The notes under the pieces are model-generated. The model saw only the letters and a program-made list of their open reading frames with translations. It was not told the origin of the DNA and did no database searches. From assembly GCA_947457525.1 (NCBI GenBank), contig CANGXE010000029.1, positions 1 through 10,772 on the forward strand: 10,772 bases of DNA. The letters run 5' to 3'. Positions 1-7,126 of the stretch are shown here, in pieces. Origin of the DNA: Bacteroidota bacterium (GTDB taxonomy: Bacteria; Bacteroidota; Bacteroidia; Chitinophagales; LD1). Each line of letters starts with the position of its first letter. Positions within the stretch are counted from its first letter, which is position 1. Made by a program: the position numbers and the translations under genes.

Positions 1-690
1 ACCTATGTTTGGTCAAATGGAACTACCACTACACAAACACTAGCTGTAACTGCCTCTGGCACTTATGCTGTAACTGTTACTGATTTCAATCAATGTACTG
101 CCGCAGACAATATCACATTAGATATTCGCTGTTTGACTGTAGACGCAGTTGTAGCTGATCCACCAAGTGGTACAGTATTCTTAGGTCAGAATGCAGGACT
201 AAATTCGCTAACAAGCTATAACAACGCTGGTTTTAGTTACTCATGGACGCCATCAACTTTCTTAGATGACTCTTCAAAACAATCGCCAAGTGTACAAGCA
301 CCGCAAATTACAACTACTTATTATGTAACCGTAGTTGACCTAGATAAAGGTTGTGTGGCCATAGATAGCGTTCGTTTGACTGTAGTTCCACCGGGAATTC
401 CTCCTATGCCGAATGCCTTCTCACCAAACGGTGACGGTAGCAATGATACGTATGGTCCATTTATCCCTACAGCTCTTCAAGGTGTCTATACGGTAACAGA
501 AATGCGTATTTACAATAGATGGGGGCAAATGGTCTATAATGGCACTGCAAATTGGGATGGTACATTTAATGGTGCGGTTCAACAAGTAGACACCTATATT
601 TACTATATTACATTAAACGGTCCTGATCAATCTAACCCTAATGTGAATATCCCTTATAATTTACAAGGCTCATTTACATTATTACATTAG
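1..690 (+). CDS. T9SS type-B sorting domain (gliding motility-associated C-terminal) protein, 5' partial
   Basis: The reading frame is open from the first base of the window, so this is the C-terminal 229 residues of a larger protein; the TTG at 133 is only an internal codon. Two Ig/PKD-like beta repeats are visible, each ending in a TYxVTVxD...C pattern (TYAVTVTDFNQC near residues 21-32, TYYVTVVDLDKGC near 106-118). A gliding-motility-associated C-terminal domain (CHU_C / type-B T9SS CTD) follows from about residue 135, with the hallmark strings PNAFSPNGDGSND, IYNRWGQMVY and NWDGTFNG, and ends at the stop codon as these domains do. In characterised Bacteroidota this domain directs export through the type IX system and attachment to or release from the cell surface. 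The next gene is a PorP/SprF homologue, the usual neighbour of type-B cargo. The function of the missing N-terminal part cannot be judged; an adhesin or other surface protein is likely. The domain assignment is firm. Confidence 0.93.
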   Translation, partial: TYVWSNGTTTTQTLAVTASGTYAVTVTDFNQCTAADNITLDIRCLTVDAVVADPPSGTVFLGQNAGLNSLTSYNNAGFSYSWTPSTFLDDSSKQSPSVQAPQITTTYYVTVVDLDKGCVAIDSVRLTVVPPGIPPMPNAFSPNGDGSNDTYGPFIPTALQGVYTVTEMRIYNRWGQMVYNGTANWDGTFNGAVQQVDTYIYYITLNGPDQSNPNVNIPYNLQGSFTLLH

Positions 691-741
691 AATATTTCAT
701 AAAAAATATTTTCTTTGAACCCAATAAATAAAAACAAGCAC

Positions 742-1797
742 ATGAAACTAAGACTCTATGCACTCTTAGCAGTTGTTCTGAGCACATTTACAATCAATGC
801 TCAAGACATCCACTTCTCTCAGTTCTATTCGTCTCCGCTGACCCTGAATCCAGCATTGACCGGAAACTTCAATGGATTTTACCGCATTACCGGTATCTAT
901 AGAAATCAATTTCCCGGATTGACTCAAAACCGCCCAGCTTTCTCTACTCCATCAGTTGGTGTGGATTTCTCTTTGTTGCGTGAAAAATTGAAAACAGGTG
1001 CCCTTGGTGTAGGATTAGTATTCTTCAATGACCAACAGAACGGCAAAACCTTCAATCAGAATCAAATTTTAGGCTCGGTGGCTTTCAATAAAAGCTTTGG
1101 CTCTAAATCTCAATTTCAGTTGGGTTTAGGTTTCCAAGGAGGTATTGCTTTAACTACGATGGATTTCAGCAAATTCCAATTTAATGATGGGTTTAATGCG
1201 GATGGCAGTTATGACAATACTTACAATGCAGAAACTTACAACGAAGGAAGTAGATTGAAAGGCGTTTTTAATGCCGGTATTTTTACAAAATTGGAATTCA
1301 TTCAAGGTATGCGTTTTTACACCGGCTTCGGATTTAACAATGCTACTCGCTACAAGCAAAACTTTTTGGCTAACAGCACTGCCGAGTTTCGCTTGCCGTT
1401 CCGTTATACTTTACATGGTGGTTTTGAGTTTGACATCAAAGACAAATTGGTGTTAATCCCTGGGTTCTTGTTCCAATCACAAGCTAAAGCTCACGAAAGT
1501 AATTTTGGTTTGACCGCTGGAATTCACGTAGTGAAAGATCCTGCTAAACGGGCTACTTTGTTTTTAGGTTTATGGAATCGTGTAAACACAAAGAACTACA
1601 CTATCATTCCTAAAGTAGGATTTGAATACAAAGGATTTAGAGCAGGTTTTGCTTATGATGCTCACTTGTTGCAACAACGCGCTGATAGAAAAAATATAGG
1701 TGGCGCATATCCACAAGGCTTTGAAGTTACATTAAGCTATATTGGTCAGTTGTTTATTCCTAAAGAAGATAACTACTTATTTAACCCACGTTACTAG
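742..1797 (+). CDS. PorP/SprF family type IX secretion system outer-membrane protein
   Basis: This is a 351-residue protein of the PorP/SprF family. I chose the ATG at 742 because it begins a clean Sec signal peptide (MKLRLYALLAVVLSTFTINAQ, cleavage near residue 21). An in-frame TTG at 715 would add nine polar residues before it. The mature N-terminus DIHFSQFYSSPLTLNPALTG is the family signature. The rest alternates aromatic and polar residues, as expected for an outer-membrane beta-barrel, with a family-like end (YDAHLLQQRADRKNIGGAYPQGFEVTLSY). Family knowledge: P. gingivalis PorP belongs to the core T9SS, and F. johnsoniae SprF is needed to secrete the adhesin SprB. Because Bacteroidota carry many paralogues beside type-B cargo genes, this one more likely serves the upstream protein than acts as the core PorP. 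It lies 51 bases after the cargo gene and 53 bases before an OmpA-family partner, so co-transcription is plausible. The family call is firm; the cargo specificity is inferred. Confidence 0.93.
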   Translation: MKLRLYALLAVVLSTFTINAQDIHFSQFYSSPLTLNPALTGNFNGFYRITGIYRNQFPGLTQNRPAFSTPSVGVDFSLLREKLKTGALGVGLVFFNDQQNGKTFNQNQILGSVAFNKSFGSKSQFQLGLGFQGGIALTTMDFSKFQFNDGFNADGSYDNTYNAETYNEGSRLKGVFNAGIFTKLEFIQGMRFYTGFGFNNATRYKQNFLANSTAEFRLPFRYTLHGGFEFDIKDKLVLIPGFLFQSQAKAHESNFGLTAGIHVVKDPAKRATLFLGLWNRVNTKNYTIIPKVGFEYKGFRAGFAYDAHLLQQRADRKNIGGAYPQGFEVTLSYIGQLFIPKEDNYLFNPRY

Positions 1798-1850
1798 AAT
1801 AACAAAGCACAGTATCATAATTATATAACCCAAGAAAACTGAACATAATC

Positions 1851-3929
1851 ATGAAATATTTCCTGACACTAGTGTTGATGCCGCTCATCATTTTTGCTCA
1901 TGCGCAAGATGGTGGCAAACTGAAGAATGTACAAAAATATCCCAAGTTTAAATGGGGTAAGAAATTAAAGATTGCCAAAAAGAAAATGGCTGAAGGAAGC
2001 TACTACAATGCAGCTCAATATCTTGAAGATGTATACAAAGAGAAACCCGAGAAGTTGGAAGTTCCACATTTGTTAGGTGAGGCTAACCGTCAATTGCGCG
2101 ATTATTCTGCCGCTGAAAAATATTACAAAGTTGTGGTAGACAAAGACGCAGCTAAATATCCTAATGACCAATACTACTTGGCTGAAATGCAAAAAATGAA
2201 CGGCAAGTACGAAGAGGCTAAGAAAACGTTCGAGGCTTATTTAGGGGCAAAGGTTGATGAAGCATCTAATTTTAAGTCTTTAGCAAAGGTTGAAATACAA
2301 GGATGCGATTCTGCTTTGTTTTTGCTGCAGAATCCAACAAAGATTAAGGTAGAGAAAATTGAAGGGGTTAATTCAGCCATTCAAGATTATTCTCCAAAAC
2401 CAACTAAAAATGGTTTAATCTATTCTTCACAGAAAACAGACACCGCGGTTAATATCACTTCTAATAAGTTTGATCATTACTCATCTATTTTTACCGCAGA
2501 CAAAGCCGGTAAATCTTATGCTAACAAAACATTGTTACCCACTCCTCCGAATGATGAAAAACGTCACACAGGTAACGCTATATTAACTTCTGATGGTAAT
2601 ACAATTATTTATACTTCTTGTGGTCAGAACGAACTTTTGGGCAACCGTCTTGATTGTAAATTGATGAAAAGCACAAAAGAGAATGGACAGTGGGGAGAAG
2701 CAAAAGAATTGACAGGATTAAATGGTCCGGAAGGTACAACCACTACTCAGCCTGCTTTTGGAGTGGATAATGAAGGTAACGCTATCCTTTATTTTGTATC
2801 GGACAGAAGCGGAAAAGGTGGATTAGATATCTTTTATGCTAAAGCCAATAACGATGGTACTTACGGAGCTCCTCAAAATGCTGGTCCTGAAGTGAACACT
2901 GCAGGGAATGACATCACTCCATTTTATGATTTAAAGAATAAAACACTTTACTTTTCATCAAATGGTCATCCAACCATTGGAGGTCTTGATGTGTTTAAAA
3001 TAACCGGAACACCTAGTACTTGGGGAAGTGTAGTGAACGCAGGCGTTCCTATCAACTCATCTGCCGATGACTTATATTTAGCTTTGGATGAAAAATCACA
3101 AAAAGGATTTATTGTTTCTAATCGTGTTGGTACAACATCTCCACGTGGTCAAACTTGCTGCGATGACATTTGGTCTGTGATTGTACAACGTGATGTTGTT
3201 GTAAAAGGTATTTATGTGAAAAGAGGCGATGCTACTAACACGCCTCTAGTTGGTGTTGATGCATCAATGTATAAAGTAACAGGCAACAATTTTGAGTTTG
3301 TACAAAATGCCATCACTACTAACGAGCCCTTCATTTTCCCGGTAGTTAGAAATACTTCATACAAGTTTAATGGTAACAAAGAAGGCTATTGGCCATCAAT
3401 TGATAACTTGACAATTAGTGAAGATGAAGAGCGCGATACAATCGACCAAATCTTCTACATTGATCCAATTATCAAGAAAAAAGTTAGAATCCCTAATGTT
3501 TACTTCGCTTTTGATAAGAGTAATGTGATTGATTTCTACCAAAAAGAGATTGATAGTGTAGTCGCTGTCTTAACAGCTAATCCGGGATACTCTGTAGAAG
3601 TACAAGGTCACACAGATAGTAAAGGTACTGATGAGTACAACAACAAACTTTCGGAAAGACGTGCAAACGAAGTGAAAACATTCTTGGTGAAGAAAAAGAA
3701 GATAGCTGAAAATCGTGTTGTAGTTAAAACTTTTGGTGAAACCGCACCGTCTGTTCCAAACGAGTTACCTGGTGGCGAAGATGATCCGGAAGGACGTGCA
3801 AGAAACAGACGTGTCGAATTCAAAGTTATTCCTGACAAAGCAGACGATGCACCGGAATTTGAAAGCTATGGCACTGTAGTAGATAAAGTTAAGACCGGTC
3901 CGGGTTTCACGTACGGAAAGAAGAAATAA
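1851..3929 (+). CDS. OmpA family protein with TPR, PD40 propeller and CRD-like domain (PorE-like)
   Basis: This is a 692-residue periplasmic protein. Domains in order: a signal peptide (about 1-19, ending FAHAQ); TPR-like helices (about 45-150, with an EKYYKVVV/EEAKKTFEAY pattern); PD40/WD40-like propeller blades (about 178-445, e.g. YFVSDRSGKGGLDIFYA and LYFSSNGHPTIGGLDVFKI); a carboxypeptidase-regulatory-like beta domain (about 448-540); and an OmpA-C peptidoglycan-binding domain (about 546-660). In the last, GHTDSKGTDEYNNKLSERRA carries the Asp (D589) and Arg (R604) that bind diaminopimelate in OmpA proteins, and RARNRRVEF closes it. This architecture matches PorE of P. gingivalis, which tethers T9SS parts to peptidoglycan. 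Unlike PorE, reported as a lipoprotein, the signal peptide here has no lipobox Cys. A Cys pair (C436-C437, TCCDDIW) follows the last blade. The gene follows PorP/SprF by 53 bases and ends just before a strong terminator. It probably acts with that neighbour. Similar multi-domain paralogues are common in the phylum, so the exact orthology is unsure. Confidence 0.92.
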   Translation: MKYFLTLVLMPLIIFAHAQDGGKLKNVQKYPKFKWGKKLKIAKKKMAEGSYYNAAQYLEDVYKEKPEKLEVPHLLGEANRQLRDYSAAEKYYKVVVDKDAAKYPNDQYYLAEMQKMNGKYEEAKKTFEAYLGAKVDEASNFKSLAKVEIQGCDSALFLLQNPTKIKVEKIEGVNSAIQDYSPKPTKNGLIYSSQKTDTAVNITSNKFDHYSSIFTADKAGKSYANKTLLPTPPNDEKRHTGNAILTSDGNTIIYTSCGQNELLGNRLDCKLMKSTKENGQWGEAKELTGLNGPEGTTTTQPAFGVDNEGNAILYFVSDRSGKGGLDIFYAKANNDGTYGAPQNAGPEVNTAGNDITPFYDLKNKTLYFSSNGHPTIGGLDVFKITGTPSTWGSVVNAGVPINSSADDLYLALDEKSQKGFIVSNRVGTTSPRGQTCCDDIWSVIVQRDVVVKGIYVKRGDATNTPLVGVDASMYKVTGNNFEFVQNAITTNEPFIFPVVRNTSYKFNGNKEGYWPSIDNLTISEDEERDTIDQIFYIDPIIKKKVRIPNVYFAFDKSNVIDFYQKEIDSVVAVLTANPGYSVEVQGHTDSKGTDEYNNKLSERRANEVKTFLVKKKKIAENRVVVKTFGETAPSVPNELPGGEDDPEGRARNRRVEFKVIPDKADDAPEFESYGTVVDKVKTGPGFTYGKKK

Positions 3930-3936
3930 TAAAATC

Positions 3937-3965
3937 AAAAAACCCCGACTTGTTCGGGGTTTTTT
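3937..3965 (+). terminator. Intrinsic (Rho-independent) terminator after the OmpA-family gene
   Basis: A perfect 12-bp stem (AAAAAACCCCGA at 3937-3948 with TCGGGGTTTTTT at 3954-3965) encloses a 5-nt loop. The GC core is followed by six Ts, and the hairpin begins eight bases after the stop codon. The A-tract on the left arm means it could also work on the opposite strand, but no minus-strand gene is present. It separates the T9SS block from the cytochrome c maturation genes. Confidence 0.92.
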
Positions 3966-3999
3966 ATTGCCACTAACATTTTGATTATCTGGTAAAGAT

Positions 4000-4033
4000 A
4001 TTCGTTATCTAGTTTCAACAATAGATAACAAAT
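4000..4033. repeat. AT-rich inverted repeat upstream of ccmE, followed by a T-tract
   Basis: GTTATCTA (4004-4011) and its exact reverse complement TAGATAAC (4022-4029) flank a 10-nt loop. Skipping one mismatch, three more pairs (ATT at 4000-4002 with AAT at 4031-4033) extend the stem to 11 of 12 bp. Seven Ts follow at 4035-4041. It could be a weak second terminator behind the strong one, or an operator for the ccmE promoter. The sequence alone does not decide, and an AT-rich dyad of this size could also arise by chance. Confidence 0.45.
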
Positions 4034-4072
4034 GTTTTTTTGAACAAGTCTATCTCTCACTTGTTTTTGATG

Positions 4073-4080
4073 TACTTTAG
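4073..4080 (+). promoter_or_regulatory. Possible -7 promoter element upstream of ccmE
   Basis: TACTTTAG differs at one specified position from the Bacteroidota -7 consensus TAnnTTTG and lies 23 bases before the ccmE ATG, a reasonable distance for a short leader. The gene follows a terminator, so a promoter is expected here. A TTG at 4061-4063 is too close (9 nt) to be a standard -33 element, so support is modest. Confidence 0.35.
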
Positions 4081-4103
4081 CCCGCAGAATAATCAGCTTT
4101 GTT

Positions 4104-4523
4104 ATGAAACGAATTCACATCATTCTTTTGATAGTTGTTGCGTTAAGCATTGGAGTTATAATTGCTATGAGTGGGGATTATACCACTTATGCAGATTTCA
4201 TTCAAGCCAAGCAGAAAGAAGGTAAAGCCGTAAATGTGGTAGGTTACTTGGTGAAAGAAAAGGAGATTATATACGACCCACAAACAGACCCTAATTTTTT
4301 TGCTTTTACAATGACAGACAAAGAGGGTAATGAGTGTAAAGTAGTTTACAAGGGAAGTAAGCCTCAAGATTTTGAACGTAGCGAACAATTGGTGGTGAAA
4401 GGTAAAATGGAAGGTGAAGTATTTAAATGTTCTGAAATTGCCATGAAGTGCCCTTCAAAATATGTGAATGACGAAATTCAATTGAATGAGAAGAATGAAG
4501 TAGTGGTACAAGCCGGTGCTTAG
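4104..4523 (+). CDS. ccmE: Cytochrome c maturation protein CcmE (Cys-type heme chaperone)
   Basis: This is a 139-residue periplasmic heme chaperone that hands heme from CcmC to the CcmF ligation machinery. It has one N-terminal membrane anchor (about residues 4-22, hydrophobic after MKRIH). An OB-fold beta-barrel domain follows (about 27-115), with family patterns VNVVGYLVKEKEIIYDP and VVYKGSKPQDFERSEQLVVKG. The heme-attachment motif is CPSKY (C116 to Y120), so Cys replaces the His of the E. coli HxxxY site while the Tyr is kept. Such CxxxY CcmE proteins are known from some sulfate reducers and archaea, and the same KCPSKY string is, as I recall it, usual in Bacteroidota. The C-terminal tail is short and acidic. 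ccmF follows 35 bases downstream, as expected for a cytochrome c maturation operon; ccmA, ccmB, ccmC and ccmG/H are not in the window. The start at 4104 gives the full anchor. The call is firm. Confidence 0.94.
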   Translation: MKRIHIILLIVVALSIGVIIAMSGDYTTYADFIQAKQKEGKAVNVVGYLVKEKEIIYDPQTDPNFFAFTMTDKEGNECKVVYKGSKPQDFERSEQLVVKGKMEGEVFKCSEIAMKCPSKYVNDEIQLNEKNEVVVQAGA

Positions 4524-4558
4524 AGTACTTGCTTATTGTAAACGGACAAAATTACATT

Positions 4559-7090
4559 ATGAATTTTTTAGTAGAGCGTTTTGGTGCCAATGGATATATA
4601 GGAGAGCACCTTTGGTTAGGTCATTTGGGGCACTTACTCATAGTATTAAGTTTTGTTGGCTCTTTGTTGGCGTTTATTGCCTACTTTGCTCAAGAGCTGA
4701 GCGGGAAACATAACGAGCCTAGTGGGTGGCGGAAAATAGCCCGCAGCGCATTTTACGTACACGGGTTCTCTATCATCGGAGTTTTTGTATTACTATTTAT
4801 CATGATTTTAAATCATTGGTTTGAGTATCATTATGCTTGGCGACACTCATCTTTAGACTTACCATTAAAATATATCATTAGTAGTTTTTGGGAAGGACAA
4901 GAAGGTAGTTTTTTGCTTTGGATATTCTGGATTGTGTTGTTAGGGTTTGTGGGTATACGGACGCTCAAAAATTATGAAAGCGGGGTGATGAGTGTGATTT
5001 CTATCACTCAATTCTTTTTATCGAGCATGGTGTTGGGTGTTTATGTGTTTGGGTTCAAGCTAGGCAGTAGTCCGTTTATCTTGCTGAGAGTTCAAAATGA
5101 TTTACGCGAAATGGCGCCTGTGGTTTTTTCAAATCCGGAGAACTTACTTAATTATCTAAGCTTCATTAAGGATGGACAAGGCTTAAATATTTTGTTGCAA
5201 AACTATTGGATGACTATTCACCCACCTGTTCTGTTTTTAGGTTTTGCCTCGGTTAGTTTTCCTTTCGCATTTGCGCTAACGAGTTTGTTGCGCAGAGATT
5301 GGGACGGTTGGTTGAAGCCAGCCTTACCTTGGACATTATTTTCGGTAGGTATGCTTGGTACCGGCATTTTGATGGGAGGCGCATGGGCTTATGAAGCATT
5401 GAGTTTTGGTGGATTTTGGGCTTGGGATCCTGTAGAAAATATGAGTTTTGTACCTTGGCTAATGGTAGTAGCCGGTCTCCACACTTTACTTGTTTATCGT
5501 CACACTAAACACTCCTTAACGAGTACCTACGTATTTTTCTTGTTGGGATTTATCACCGTACTTTATTCTACTTATTTAACTCGTAGTGGGCGACTAGGTG
5601 ATACATCCGTACATTCTTTCACTGATGATGGTTTAGAGCCACAACTGTTAGCTTACTTCTTTTTCTTTATTGTTAGCTCATTTACTCTCTTAGCCATCCG
5701 AGCATTTAAAAAACAATTGCCGCGCCAAGAAAAAGAAGAAGAACTTTGGAGTAGGGAGTTTTGGATGTTCATTGGCACCTTAGTGCTTTTGCTTTCATCT
5801 GTTCAGATGATTTTCACGACTTCTATACCCGTTTGGAATTTGCTTTTTCATGATACATGGAAATTAATGACCGATAAACTTGCCCCGCCAGAAGATGCTG
5901 TGCAGCATTACAATTCCATTCAAATCTGGTTGGGGATTTTGATTGCCGGATTAACAGGGTTGGTGCAATATCTATCCTACAAAAGCGGACGAATTCCCAG
6001 TACAGCTAAGTGGGCAATCTATACTTTTTTAGTTTCCTTATTGGCTTCTTTTTGCGTGGCTTATGTTTTAGATATTTCTTTTACTCAACAGTATGTAATT
6101 GACTTGTCGAGGATTTCCGAAAGTTTGTTTTTGCGTTTTCCGTTTGTATCAGCTTATTTCTTGTTTTTGATTGCTGCCCTATACGCCACCTTTGGCAATT
6201 TGGGTTATTTAATTTTTGTATTGAAAGGAAATTGGAAATTGAGCGGAGGCGCAGTTTCGCATTTTGGATTGGGCATTTTTTTAGTGGGAGTGCTTATTTC
6301 CCAAGGAAAGAAAGAGGTCATATCTACCAATGGAGTAAATGCTAAAGATTTTGATCCCAAAGAGAGAGCAGAGAATATTTTATTGCTACGCGACAGTACC
6401 GACAAAATGGGCGAGTATTTTGTGACTTACTTCGGCCAAGACAGTGGTAACAATAGCACGTTCTACAAAGTTAAGTATGAGCTGAAAGATAAAGAGGGAA
6501 AAGTGAAGGATGAGTTTGTATTGGCACCTGAAGCAGGAGTGATGAAAGGCGGTAGTTTGAATTCAAATCCTGATACGAAGCATTATTGGTCAAAAGATGT
6601 GTTTACGCATGTTTCATCGGTGCCGGACAATTCTAAACTGAAAGATAGTGTGAGCATAGTAGAGGCCGCAGTAGGCGACACGCTTTATACCTCAAATTCT
6701 TATTTAATAGTTAATTCATTTACAGCACGTCCAGATATGCCTGCTGATTTTGATAAAGATGGAAAACTGATGGTGGGTGTGAATATTGCCGCTAAAACAA
6801 CAGATGGCAAAAGTTACGATATTCAACCTGTTTTCATCATTGATACGAGAAACGACAATGAATTGAGCTCAAAGCAGAGTGAAGTCACAGAGCTAGGACT
6901 GAAAGTAGAAATCAATAAGATTAATCCGGAAACACAAAAAGTGTCCTTGCAATTAACTGAAACGGAGCGCCCCATTGATTTTATTATCATGAAAGCCATT
7001 ATCTTCCCTTATATCAACTTAGTGTGGTTAGGTGGAATAGTCACTTTCCTTGGCGCATTTATTAGTGCATGGCGCAGGCGTAAAGATTAA
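4559..7090 (+). CDS. ccmF: Heme lyase CcmF / cytochrome c biogenesis protein CcsA family
   Basis: This is an 843-residue polytopic inner-membrane protein that joins heme to apocytochrome c. I chose the ATG at 4559 (MNFLVERFGANGYIGEHLWLG) because the family normally begins close to the YIGEHLxxG stretch; a TTG at 4529 would add ten residues with no family likeness. The signature motifs are present: HPPVLFLG (H221), the WWD-type heme-handling loop GGFWAWDPVEN (about 284-294, with W276, W287 and W289), LHTLL (H308), SVHSF (H353) and SHFGLGIFLVG (H568). By context these match the four functional histidines of E. coli CcmF. After the membrane core comes a periplasmic beta-rich domain (about 585-805), then a last membrane helix and an Arg/Lys-rich end (AWRRRKD). 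The length is above E. coli CcmF (about 650) because of this long periplasmic domain. It follows ccmE by 35 bases and is probably co-transcribed with it. The call is firm. Confidence 0.95.
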   Translation: MNFLVERFGANGYIGEHLWLGHLGHLLIVLSFVGSLLAFIAYFAQELSGKHNEPSGWRKIARSAFYVHGFSIIGVFVLLFIMILNHWFEYHYAWRHSSLDLPLKYIISSFWEGQEGSFLLWIFWIVLLGFVGIRTLKNYESGVMSVISITQFFLSSMVLGVYVFGFKLGSSPFILLRVQNDLREMAPVVFSNPENLLNYLSFIKDGQGLNILLQNYWMTIHPPVLFLGFASVSFPFAFALTSLLRRDWDGWLKPALPWTLFSVGMLGTGILMGGAWAYEALSFGGFWAWDPVENMSFVPWLMVVAGLHTLLVYRHTKHSLTSTYVFFLLGFITVLYSTYLTRSGRLGDTSVHSFTDDGLEPQLLAYFFFFIVSSFTLLAIRAFKKQLPRQEKEEELWSREFWMFIGTLVLLLSSVQMIFTTSIPVWNLLFHDTWKLMTDKLAPPEDAVQHYNSIQIWLGILIAGLTGLVQYLSYKSGRIPSTAKWAIYTFLVSLLASFCVAYVLDISFTQQYVIDLSRISESLFLRFPFVSAYFLFLIAALYATFGNLGYLIFVLKGNWKLSGGAVSHFGLGIFLVGVLISQGKKEVISTNGVNAKDFDPKERAENILLLRDSTDKMGEYFVTYFGQDSGNNSTFYKVKYELKDKEGKVKDEFVLAPEAGVMKGGSLNSNPDTKHYWSKDVFTHVSSVPDNSKLKDSVSIVEAAVGDTLYTSNSYLIVNSFTARPDMPADFDKDGKLMVGVNIAAKTTDGKSYDIQPVFIIDTRNDNELSSKQSEVTELGLKVEINKINPETQKVSLQLTETERPIDFIIMKAIIFPYINLVWLGGIVTFLGAFISAWRRRKD

Positions 7091-7126
7091 TTTTAAGGTT
7101 TCATTTTTTATGACCATTTTGCTTGT

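Noticed and set aside
133..690. A separate short gene starting at TTG 133
   Set aside because: The same frame is open back to base 1 and encodes another Ig-like repeat upstream, so this is the end of a truncated larger gene.
691..710. AT-only inverted repeat AATATTT / AAATATT right after the cargo stop codon, with a TTCTTTG run behind it
   Set aside because: Seven A-T pairs with a 6-nt loop is too weak for a convincing terminator and is easily expected by chance in AT-rich intergenic DNA.
710..717. TTTCTTTG as a possible -7 promoter before the PorP/SprF gene
   Set aside because: The required TA is TT, no TTG box lies at the right distance upstream, and co-transcription with the cargo gene is as likely.
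1150..1359. Minus-strand and other-frame open frames inside the PorP, OmpA-family, ccmF and DUF2520 genes
   Set aside because: They lack family features and lie wholly within well-supported genes, so they are chance open frames.
4040..4225. A small open frame overlapping the 5' end of ccmE
   Set aside because: It overlaps the ccmE membrane anchor in another frame and its translation is low-complexity with no membrane or domain pattern.
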